Source of the DNA: Poronia punctata
Taxonomy: Eukaryota > Ascomycota > Sordariomycetes > Xylariales > Xylariaceae
Direction of reading: 5' to 3'
NCBI GenBank assembly: GCA_022579005.1
Contig: MU401468.1
Span: 212,925-276,924, forward strand
Length of the DNA: 64,000 nt
The stretch's first letter is position 1; every line of letters starts with the position of its first letter. Below, piece by piece: positions 13,372 to 24,165 of the stretch. The notes under the pieces are model-generated. The model did not search any database and was not told the origin of the DNA. It saw nothing but the letters and a program-made list of their open reading frames with translations. Position numbers and translations under genes: made by a program.

Positions 13372-13858
13372 TGTTACGTTTAATACTTAATACTACTACT
13401 TAATTAAGCCAAACTTTTAAAAAGGATGTAAAATACTAAGGTAGTACTTAGTATCTTGTAGTAAACTATATACTTTAGCGTTATATACTAGTTAGTGCGT
13501 AGCTAACCTATAACTACCCCCTTGCTGCGCACTAAGAGTTTGTCCTAAATCCGACCTCCTTTTTTGCGGCTATAATGCAAAGGGCCCTAAAAGTATTAAT
13601 TTAATTAGAAACCTTAGTCTAATAAGAAAAGTACTATAAAATACCTAAAAAAGAAAACCTAAAAGCTTTTTTTGCTATAGTTAGAAATTAAACTAACTAT
13701 TAGTAACCTTAGTATTATTACGTTTAGTACCTAATGCTACTACTTAATTAAGCTAAACTCTTAAAAAGGATATAAAATACTAAGGTAGTACTTAGTATCT
13801 TATAGTAGACTATATACTTTAGCGTTACGTACTGGTTAGTGCATAGCCAACCCGTAAC
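13372..13858 (-). repeat. Miniature LTR element (TRIM-like), left arm
   Basis: A 143-bp sequence (13372-13514) recurs as a direct repeat at 13716-13858 across a 201-bp non-coding spacer. Read on the minus strand the terminal repeat begins TAGTTATAGG (a RIP version of TG) and ends AACA. Directly before the second repeat lies a polypurine-like AGCAAGGGGG. Direct terminal repeats of this size with a non-coding interior define TRIM elements. Confidence 0.75.
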
Positions 13859-16854
13859 TTTACCTCCCTAAAACAGTAAATACTAGGGCCTGCACCTATA
13901 GGTAGCTGCAGCCCCACTATTCTGTACGTACATAGGTCTGCATACTTAACAAGATCTTAAAAGCTTTTCCTTCTTTTACCGGCTATAGCTAGTTATCGGG
14001 TTTGTTTAGGTTAATTGCCATCGACCTCTTTATCTTTTAAATGTTTGTTTTAGTTAGGTCTTGGCCTTAATATATTGTAAGTTTTAAAGTTAGTTTGACC
14101 GTTTGCTAGAAAAGGTTATTGTTTAGACAACAACTTGTGCTAAACAGTAAGTTTTTAAAAAATATAAGCTTGTACTGCTAACAATCTAGTAGTATTTTAT
14201 GCTGTTTAAACTACAATTTTCCTAGTATTATAGCGTGTTGCATTTTTAACACAACAAGCAAGACGGCCTTAAAGGTCCGTTTTTTTATATATATTATAAC
14301 TAGTATAATTTTGTATATTTTTTAACTAATCTTGCTATTAAATCTTGTTATAGTGCAATAGTTAAAGTTTATTAAAATAATAGGTTTTAAAGCCGTCTTT
14401 ATTTGTTTAGCTAATTTTGTGTTTACTACTGCGTATACGTTAGCTTTTATGTTACTAAAAACGTTGTTAGTTTATAAAAAAGTTTTATTATTAAGTAAAG
14501 TACAACTAAATATAAAAAGCTTTTTTTTTATACACTTATTTACAATGTTTAGTTTTTTATAGTTAATAGTTATTAATAACACTTTTTTTAAGTAAAAGTT
14601 TATTTAACTTAAAGTTACTTTTTTAATAGTAGCTTATTTTTTATTTTTAGCTACAAGTTTTTAACTTTATATTTATATGCTATTATAATAGCTTAGATTT
14701 GTACTTAGTAGTTAGGGTTATTTTTTTTTTATAAGCAATTGCAAAACGTATATTTTTAACCTTTATAGTTAAAATATTAACCTTTAATAATAAAAGTTTT
14801 TATTTTTTCGGCAAACAATTTAGGTTGCTATTTAATTAAATATTTATTATTACTAGTTTAGTTTTTATAGCATTAGCTAAAAAAGGTGCCGTTGTTTATT
14901 AACTAGGTTGCCTTTATATTGTTTGCTTAAGTAAGCTATACTAGTTTATTTATGTTATTACTAGTACAGCTATTGTTTGTACTAAAGGGTTTTTAATTTA
15001 GCTTACGCTTATTTTTTTATTAAAACGTATGTACTACTTAGGTATAGTATTAAATAAAAAAATTAAAGTTTATATTAGCATTTAAGTACTACAAAGTAGT
15101 TTTCTTACATAGTTAAGCAATAAGTTTGTTATAAAACTCTTTTTTTTACTTAGTACAAAAGATTTAGCGTTTACTAGTAAAGCATACAAAACCGTTTTTA
15201 AAAGTTTAATAATTAGCAAGACTTTTTATTTTTAACTTTTAATACTTTGCTTTAACGTTTTGCTTTTAATTAACGTTTTTATACTTGCTTTTTAAGTAGT
15301 TAAGTAGTTTAGCAAAGGTGTTTATTGCGTTTAGGTAATTATTTTGCAAATAAGGTTGCAAGTTTTTAATAACTGTTTTTTTTAAGTATGCTTTAATATT
15401 TGCTAGTTAAGCTTTTTTGCTTATAAACTAGTTCTTGTTAGCTTTAAAGCAGTTTTTTATATATTTTAACTATATTTTAAAAGTTACTTTGTTTTTATTT
15501 TTATTATTATAAAATATAAAAACTTTAATTTTAGCTAACTTGCAAGGTGCAGTTAAGGTTAAGAACGCGTTATTTTTAAATATTAAATAGCTATAAGCTA
15601 AAAGGTTTACTACTTATTAGTTTATATTAGCTATTTAAAACTTAAAGCGTTTAATTTTGCTATAAGCGTTAAGTAGTTTTTGTATTATACGCTTAATTGT
15701 TTTATTTATATTAAGTTTAGGTTTTAGTAGCAAAGCTTTTTTATTACGTTTTTAAGCATAGCTGTTTACTTGCTGCTAGAAGCGTTGTACCTTTTTTTTT
15801 AATGCTACAATTTTGCAAATATTTAGTTTGCTTAGGTAATAAGTTTAGCAAATTAAGTCTAACGTAGTATTTTTGCTTATAAAAAAACGTATATAAAGCT
15901 TATTTACTTATACTTAATAAGCAAGTAGCATTAAAGTACGTATTTTAAACTTTTAAAATATAATATTAAAATAAGTGTTTACTAGGTTTTTAAACACTTT
16001 AGTATTTATTATGCTATTAAAATTAAGTATTGCCTTTTTTTTATTTTTTATTAATAAAATAAACAAAAATCTTAGTTTGTTAGATTTTTTAATATATAAC
16101 TTAGTAAAGGCTTAAACTAGATTATAAATCTTTTAATAATGCTATATAGTTATAACTTTATAGCAAGTGTTTTTAAAAGTGTTTAATATAATTTGTTAAT
16201 TAAAAATATAAGCTTAATTAATTAAAGTATTAAGTATATTTTTAATGTTAAGTCTTTTATATTTTAAAGTTTTAGTATTTATATTTTAAAATAGCTATAA
16301 AATAAAAGTAAACTAACAGCGCAATTTAGTTTGCAAGATTTTATTTATTTTTAAGATAGTTTTAATAAAGTTACTATTTATATACAAAGTCTTAGCTAAA
16401 GCCTATTACTTTATAGCTACGCGCATTTTAGCGCATTTTTTGTCTTTTTAAGCTATAATCTTAGTTAGTAGCTAAGATAATTGTTATTTTAGCAGCTTTA
16501 CTAGTACTGCTAATTAATTAATTAGTTTTAAGTTAGATTTGCAAACTAAAGATTGTATATATAACAATTTTAGGTTTTAAATTTAAGTAATTTAATAACC
16601 TTAAAATTGTTGTAAATAAGTTATAAAAAAGCAAGGCTCTAAAAAGTAACTTAATCTTATTGCTAAAAATTTTAAAGTAAAGAAAAAAAGAAAAAAAAGC
16701 CTTTAAAATCTTATTAAGTATATAGACCTATATACATACAAAATAGTAAAGCTGCAGCTACCTATAAGTGCAGGCCTTAGTATTTACTGTTTTAAAAAAG
16801 TAATGGCTATAAGCCACTTAATTAGCTGTACTACTATTAACTAATCTGTAACTA
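13859..16854 (-). mobile_element. Gypsy fragment (LTR-gag-protease) in reverse orientation with an inverted LTR piece at its far end
   Basis: The right end (about 16,600-16,854) is the reverse complement of an LTR related to that of the chromovirus at 16904. Leftward on the minus strand the sequence follows that element's gag and then its protease, including the region equivalent to IILG-L-F before about 14.2 kb. Reverse transcriptase and integrase are absent. The left end (about 13,862-13,975) is instead an LTR fragment in plus orientation, so the outer about 110 bp form an inverted repeat. All frames are broken by RIP. Confidence 0.7.
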
Positions 16855-16903
16855 GTTATAGGTTAGCTATGCACTAACCAGTACGTAACGCTAAAGTACA
16901 TAG
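16855..16903 (+). repeat. Start of the right TRIM-like arm, cut off by the chromovirus
   Basis: Inverted match to the inner end of the left arm (about 13810-13858). It stops at ATAG (16900-16903), the duplicated target of the chromovirus, and resumes at 23719. Confidence 0.75.
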
Positions 16904-17150
16904 TAGTTATGGATAGGTCAATGGCCGTATAGCTAATAGGTGGCTTATAGCCATTACCTCTCCTAAACGATTAGATACTAGGGCCTGCACCTGCAGATAG
17001 CTGTAGACCCACTTTTTAGTGCACACATAGGTTTGTATACGTAAAGAAAATTTGAAGGCTTTTTTTTTTTTTTCTTTTTACTTTAAGATTTTTAGCAATA
17101 AATTAAGTTACTTTTAGAAGCTTTGCCTTTTTTATAACCTAATTATAACA
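16904..17150 (+). repeat. 5' LTR of the chromovirus
   Basis: Direct repeat of 23472-23718 with identical length. Shared landmarks are TATAGCTAATAGGT, TACTAGGGC and a T-rich tract. It ends TATAACA. Confidence 0.9.
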
Positions 17151-17499
17151 ATTTTAAGGTTTATAAACAATATAAGCAAAAGATCGCACGCGCAATTTTA
17201 ACTTGCAAAACTAACCTAAATATTTAATTTAACTAATAAATATTAGTAAAGTTGCTAAGATACTAATACTTAACTATTTTAGCTATTAACTAAAATTATA
17301 GCTTAAAGAAACGAAAAATGTATAAAAATGCGTGTAGCTATAAAAAAATTAGCTTTAGCTAAAATACTATATAAAAATAGTAACTTTATAAAAACTATTT
17401 TAAAAGTAAATAAGATACCTTAAACAAAAACCTATTATAAGTTTATTATTATTTTATATTTATTTTTTAATGCAAATATAAAAACAATAAAACATAAAA

Positions 17500-19030
17500 A
17501 ATTTAATAATAAAGATGCACTTAATACGCTATTTAAGTAAGCTTGCATTTTTAATTAGCAAATTGCTGCAAAAGCTTTTAAAAAATCTTACTATATAGCA
17601 ACCTAGGCAAAATACTACTAGGAGACCTATAAGCTAGTTACTGCTTTTGTTAAAATATTTATTAAAAAAACTGATAAACTAAGCTTTTTTTTTGTAGCAA
17701 TAACTAAAAATAGAAAAGTAGCGATTTTTAATTTTAATAGCACAATAAATTTTAAAGCTTTTAAAAACTTAATAAAAACCTACTTAAATATTATATTTTA
17801 AAAGTTTAAGCTATAAACGCTTATGCTACTTACATGCTGCTTATAAGCAAATAAAATACACGTAAGCTTTACTATAAGCAAAAAAACTATAGCAAACTTA
17901 ATTTGCTAAGTATACTACTTAGCCTAACTAGGTCTTTAAAAAAATATAGCTTTATTAAAAAAAAACATAACCTTGTTAAAAAAAGTATAGCTACTTTGCT
18001 AGCAAGCTTATAAACATAATAGTAACGTACTAGCTCTTAGTCTTATTAGCTTAAAAAAAGCTATAAAACGTATAGCTTAAAAGTTAATTAATTTTTATAC
18101 AAAAATTAAACGTTTTAAAACCTAAGTTAATAATGCTAATTAATAAGTTGTAAACCTTTTATTATAACACTGCTTTTTATTATGCAATAGCACCTTAACA
18201 TTTTTAACAGCAAGCTAAGCTTATAAGTTTGCTAAAATTAAAGTATTTATATTTTATAATAATAAAAATAAAAATAAGGTTACTTTTAAAGTATAGCTAT
18301 AATATATAAAAAACTAACTTAAAGCTAATTAAAACTAGTTTATTAATAATTAAGCATAACTTGCTAACGTAAAGGCTTACTTAAAAAGTATAGTAGCTAA
18401 AAACTTGCAGCTTTACTTATAAAAAAATTACCTTAACGTAATAAATACTTTATTTAAGCTTTTAAACTATTTAAAAAGTAAATATAAAAACGTTAATTAA
18501 AAGCAATAAGTTAAAGTAAAATACTAAAAACTAAAAATAAAAAGCTTTACTAACTACTAGACTTTTAAAAACTACTTTGTTTAGCTTGCTAGAAAATAGC
18601 ATATTTTTTATACTAAGTAAAAAAAAGAATTTTATAATAAACTTATAGCTTAACTACGTTAAAAAACTACTTTTTAGTATTTAAACAAAAGCGTAAACTT
18701 TAAAGCTTTTATTTATTACTATACTTAAGTTATATATACGTTTTAATAAAAAAACAAGTATAAAGTTAATTAAAAGGTTATAAGCAACTATAACTTTTGT
18801 ATACTTAATAATATAACTAAGCTTTCTTAAAGTACTTAGCTAGCTTTTAATACTTTTAAGTTAGCTTTTGCTAATAGTAAAGGTGCTAGGTTACGCTATA
18901 AATTAAATAACTACAATATAATAAAATAACAACCTAAACTTATAGCTAAGAAAATAAAAACTTTTATTATAAAAAAACGCTGCTTTAACTATAAAAAACA
19001 AAAATATACTTTATGTGATTGCTTATTAAA
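17500..19030 (+). pseudogene. Degenerate gag of the chromovirus, ending in a zinc knuckle
   Basis: A plus-strand frame with many stop codons is followed by a CCHC zinc-knuckle remnant at 18981-19022. The first and last Cys are retained, while the second Cys and the His have both become Tyr by transitions. The gag start is approximate. Confidence 0.65.
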
Positions 19031-19199
19031 AAAAAACAGCCTTAATTAACAAGCACGCGTTTAAGCAATCTTACTAGCGCATAGTTACAAAGTTAACACT
19101 TTATAACAAACTAAAGCTAAAAATAAAAAATTGTTAAAAAAGTAACCCTAAAACAAATAAACTTTTACTTAAAAAAAGTGTTACTAAACATTAAAACTA

Positions 19200-22100
19200 G
19201 TAAAAAATTAAACATTATAAATAAATGCATAAAAAAAAAACCTTTTATATTTAACTATATACTATTAAATAATAAATTTTTTTTACTTATAAATAATGCT
19301 TTTAGTAATATAAAAGCTAATATATACATAGTAATAAACACTAAACTTGCTAAATAAGTTAAAGCAAACTTAAACCTTATAGTTATTATAAACTTTAATT
19401 TTTAAATAGCTATAAAGTTTAATAAAAAAAAAAGCTAAAAAATCTATAAAATCTTTATAATTACGTTTTATATTAATAAAAAAACTTTTAAAAACGTTTT
19501 TTTAATAGTTTTAAAAATACAATATAAAATAATTTTAAAAAAACTATAGTTTGCTAAATATAACATTTTACTAAACTGCTATAACTACTAGCTTATATTT
19601 TTAAAAAACTTTTTAAAAAAAGCTAAATATAGTTTATATAGTAAAAATCTAATAAAATTATTGCTTAAAGCTAAACAAAAAGTATAAAAACAATAAGCTA
19701 ACGCTAACTATAATCTTACTAAAGCTAATATATAAAAAATAAAAAAAACTTTGCAAAGCTTAAGCAAGACGTAGTTATAGCTAGAAAAAAAAATAAACTA
19801 TAAGTAACGTAAAAAATAAAGCGTATTTAAAAAATAAATATTAAATGTACAAAAACTATATTAAATATATAAAGATAGCATTGCTTAGTATAAAAAAAAG
19901 TTATATACTAAGTTATGCTTGTTTATAGCTTTTTTATTTTAATAAATAGTGCATATAAACTGCTTAAAAAATAAAGTTAAAATAATAAGTATAGAAAAAA
20001 TTAACTTTATTATTAACAAATAAATAGCAAAGCAGTTTTTTAATAAAAAAAGTAAAAAGCTAAAAAAAAAAGCTTTAAAAGTAATTTTTTTAAAGTACTA
20101 TAACCTTTTACAAACCTTTAGTAAAGTAAACTTTAATAAGCTACCTTTACATTATTTAAAAGTAAACTACTTAATAAAATTTATTAATAACAAGTTAGCA
20201 AAAAACTTAAAATATAGCTTGCTATATAAAATGTTTTTTAACAAGCTAAAGGCCGTTTAAAAATATTTTATAAACTACTTATAAAAAGGGTTTATAAAAC
20301 TTAATAATGTACTATAAGCGTTACCTATTTTGTTTATATAGAAGCTTTATAAAAAACTACGTTTTTGCGTAAATTATAAAAAGCTAAATAGTTTTATAAA
20401 AAAAAACTAATACTTATTACCTTTAATTAAAAAAATATTATTATAAATTACTTAAGCAAAAATCTTTATAAAGATTAACATATAACAAGCTTTTTATAAG
20501 ATTTAAATAGTAGCAAAAATAAAAAACTTTATTACGTTTTAAATATAATATAAAGCCTACTAATATAAAGTATTATTATTTAAATTAACTAATAGCTTTT
20601 TTACGTTTTAAAAATATATTAATAATACGCTATTTAATTATTTGGACTACTTTTACTACGTATACGTAAACAATATTTTAATATACTTTAATACTATAAA
20701 AAAGTATTAAAAACATATAAAAAAGTGCTGTAATAACTTTAAAACATAAGGCTATAAGTAAACTTAAAAAAATTAAAATTTTATATTATATAAACTAAGT
20801 TTTTTAAATATATAATAAGCTTAAGCAGCATTAGCGTTAACTTTACTAAAATTAAAGTAGTTTAAAATTAGGCTACGCTTATTATAGTAAAAAAAGTTTA
20901 GTTATTTTTAAGCTTTTATAACTTTTACTAAAAATTTGTTTGTAAATATAGCAAGAAAGCAAAACTATTTATAGCGTTAACTTACTACAATATTTTTTTT
21001 TTTTAAAACAATAAGTATAAAAAAGCATTTTAAAAACTAAAGAAGACTTTTATTTTAGCGCCTCTTTTATAATATTATAACTATAACTTTTTTATAAAAG
21101 TAAAAACTAATACGTTTAATAAAGTAGCTGCTAAAGTTTTATTTTAGTTATATGTAAATAATAAATAGTACTTAGTAGCTTTTTTTTTAAAAACTATAAA
21201 AAGCGTAAAGCTAAACTACAATATTTATAATAAAAAAATGCTAGCTATAGTGTTAGGCTTAAAAAAGTAACGTGCTAAACTAGTTAATTACTAAAAAAAA
21301 AACCTATTTTTAATTATTATTAACTATAAAGATTTAAAATATTTTAGTACTAAGCAATACTTTAACTTATAATAAGTATAATAGTTTACTTTACTAGCTA
21401 AATATAACTTTATAATTATATATAGGCTAAAAAAAAAAAACGTTATAGCTAATACGTTGTTTAGAAAATAAAAAAATATAATGTTATAAAAGGCAAAAAA
21501 AAAGCTATAACGCTACGCTACGTTTTTTAAGCTTATAACTTTAAAGTTTATAGCAAGATAAATAAATAAAATATAAACTAAAATATTAGCATTTTAACTT
21601 TAAAAGGAAGTAAAAAACCTGTTATTATTAAACCTAGACCTATTAAGCCTTTAATTAATTAATAAAATACTTTATAAAAACTAAAACAACTTAAAAATAT
21701 AAATATACTAATAAAAGGCATAAGCTCTAACTAATAAAACTAAAAACCTATAAACTATATAAAATAAACTAACTATATACTAAAAACAGCTTGTAGTCTT
21801 AAATATGTTGTGCTTATAAATAAAGCTTATTATAAAAGCGCATAAACAAATACCTATAGCGCATTTTAAAAAGTAAAAAACTTAATAGCTAATTATAAAA
21901 CAGTACTAGTAGCCTAAGCTAAAAAACAATTATAATAAATATATAGTAAACTGCTTAAAATGCTGCTTAGTAAAAGTACTAAAAAATAAAACTTTAAAAA
22001 AGCTAATACTATTGCTAGTACTAAAACGCGTATAGCGCTACTTTATAATTAACTTTAAATAAATACTTAAAAATAAGCATAGCTACAATAATATATTAGT

Positions 22101-23280
22101 TATAGTAAATAAATTAAGTAAAAAAGCTTAGACAATTTTATATACTACTAAGGTTATAGTAGAACAAGCAGCGTAAATATATTATAAAGAACTTTTTAAA
22201 GTTTTTAAGTTACTTACTATAGTTACTTTTAATTAAAAACTATAATTTGTTTTAGCGTTTATAAATAAGCTAGCTAAAATATTAAGCATTACTTAAACTT
22301 TAGTATTAGCAAGTTATTATAAAATAGTAAAATAAGCAAAAATTATAAATAAATACTTAGATTAATAACTACGCCTATACGTTAATTATTATTAAAATAA
22401 CTAGTTAAAGCAAATCTTAGCTATAAACTATATACAAGCTGCAATCTTTTATAAGTTTATAAGACTTTTTTTTTATAAAGTAAAAATAAAATTTTTAATA
22501 CTATTTTATTTTAACTAAAAAAACAAAACTGCTAAAAAAAAAATAGCAAACTTGCTTTGCTAAAAGCATTAACTATGCAATAACGCTTAAAATAAGGCAT
22601 AAAAAATTAAAAAATACATTAATATAGTAAAAAAGCATTTATAATAAACATAAAAACGCATAATAGCGTAAGCTAATAAAAGTTATAAAAACTTTAACTT
22701 TAATAAAAAAAACTACGTTTTTATTTTTAAAAAGTAGTAGTTATAGCAAACTAACTAACTTTTTAATAAACTAAACTATTTAATAATTTAATAAAAGTTT
22801 TGCATTTTAAAGCAAAATAATAATATATATACTTTTAAAGTGCTACTGTTGTAGTAAGCAACTAATAAATATTATGCTAATAAACTTTAAAAGTATTTTA
22901 ATAACTTGCTACTAGGCTAAAGATTTAAAAACCTTAAAGGCAAAGTAATTAAGCTAGCTAGCAAAAAAGAATTTATAGTTAAAAAAGTACGCACTTTAAA
23001 ACTATACTATAATAAATTACAATATAAGGTAAACTAAAAAAAGTAAAATATAAACAAAAAATAGTACTACGCTAAAAACTTTAAAAATAGCGCAAAAATG
23101 CTAAAGCAGTTTTATAAACAATACTTTAAAGCAGCCAGGCTTTTAATCTGCTTGCAAAAATAGTTAAAAGCTGCTAAACGCAATAAATTTAATAAAGGCT
23201 ATAAAAACAACAACAAAGCTATAATAAAAGCAAAATAAAAAACGCGCAAAAGAAATGCATAATAAAAAACTACTTTATGC
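19200..23280 (+). pseudogene. Degenerate pol of the chromovirus (protease, RT, RNase H, integrase, chromodomain)
   Basis: No open frame. An aspartic-protease region lies at about 19.3-19.6 kb. The reverse transcriptase spans about 20.3-20.8 kb with its catalytic YVDD box now YVNN (20663-20674), both Asp codons changed by G-to-A. An integrase core remnant with the QFV...LAKILSIT and YLD...YVNYY segments lies at about 22.2-22.5 kb. A C-terminal chromodomain, recognised from the LQYKVN segment and the WYYAENF-like stretch after it, lies at about 22.96-23.13 kb. The chromodomain places the element in the chromovirus branch. Confidence 0.8.
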
Positions 23281-23471
23281 AGTTAATTAGTATAATTAAC
23301 TATAAAAAAACTAATACTATAGCGTAATAGTATAAAGGCCTGGACTATAATAGTAAATAGTAAATATTTAAAGCGATCTTTTTTTAGCTAGAAAGCAGCT
23401 AATTAAATACTAAAGTCCTCTTGTTTAAAACCGGGTTATATTTTAAAACAAGTTATTTTTTTTAAAAGGAG

Positions 23472-23718
23472 TAGTTATAAATAGGTTAATAGCCGTATAG
23501 CTAATAGGTAGCTTATAGCTATTACCTCTTTTAAATAATTAAATACTAGGGCTTGCACCTATAAATAGCTGCAGACCTACCTTTTAGTGCATATATAGGT
23601 TTGTATACGTAAAGAGAATTTAAAGGCTTTTTTTTCTTTTTTTCTTTACTTTAAGATTTTTAGTAATAGATTAAGTCACTTTTAGGAGCCTTGCCTTCTT
23701 TGTGACCTAATTGTAACA
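23472..23718 (+). repeat. 3' LTR of the chromovirus
   Basis: Direct repeat of 16904-17150, ending TGTAACA. Both copies carry independent transition mutations, so each was RIPed after insertion. Confidence 0.9.
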
Positions 23719-24160
23719 ATAGTTTACTATAAAATACTAAGTACTACTTTAGTATTTTATATTCCTTTTAGGAGTTTAGCTTAATTAAGTAGTAGTATTA
23801 AGTACTAAACGTAATAATACTAAGGTTACTAATAATTAGTTTAATTTTTAACTATAGCAAAAAAAGCTTTTAAGTTTTCTTTTTTAAGTATTTTATAGTA
23901 CTTTTTTTATTAAACTAAGGTCTTTAATTAAATTAATACCTTTAAGGCCCTTTATATTATAGCCGTAAAGGAGAGGGTTGAATTTAAAACAAACCCTTAG
24001 TGCGCAGCAAGGGGGTAGTTATAGGTTAGCTACGCACTAACTAGTATATAACGCTAAAGTATATAGTCTACTACAAAATACTAAGTACTACCTTAGTATT
24101 CTACATTCTTTTTAAGAGTTTAGCTTAATTAAGTAGTAGCATTAAGTACTAAACGTAACA
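23719..24160 (+). repeat. Remainder of the right TRIM-like arm
   Basis: Reverse complement of 13372 to about 13815. The summed length of the two right-arm pieces minus the 4-bp duplication equals 487 bp, the same as the left arm. It holds the second 143-bp terminal repeat and the AGCAAGGGGG tract (near 24000-24010). Confidence 0.78.
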
Positions 24161-24165
24161 TATAG

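Larger units (their letters stand above)
16904..23718 (+). mobile_element. Chromovirus (Ty3/gypsy with chromodomain), full length but RIP-inactivated
   Basis: A 6,815-bp element with 247-bp LTRs at 16904-17150 and 23472-23718, reading TA (from TG) to CA. It is flanked by ATAG on both sides (16900-16903, 23719-23722). The unoccupied version of the same site survives in the other copy of the arm's terminal repeat (near 24074-24078), which confirms the insertion point and the 4-bp duplication. The domain order gag, zinc knuckle, protease, reverse transcriptase, integrase, chromodomain is readable on the plus strand with many stops. Confidence 0.9.
13372..24160. mobile_element. Composite unit: two inverted miniature LTR elements around a reversed gypsy fragment
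   Basis: The unit starts TGTTACG and ends CGTAACA and is flanked by an exact 5-bp repeat TATAG (13367-13371 and 24161-24165). Its two arms are inverted copies of a 487-bp sequence: 13372-13858 on the left, and 16855-16903 plus 23719-24160 on the right once the nested chromovirus and its 4-bp duplication are removed. The arms meet the inner gypsy fragment exactly at the centre. Without the chromovirus the unit is about 3.97 kb. The flanking duplication suggests that the whole composite integrated as one piece through a retroviral-type integrase. Confidence 0.72.

Noticed and set aside
13372..24160. A 10.8-kb TIR DNA transposon with about 490-bp inverted repeats
   Set aside because: The arms have their own internal direct repeats with TG-CA type ends, and the interior is made of gypsy sequence; most of the length is a later insertion.
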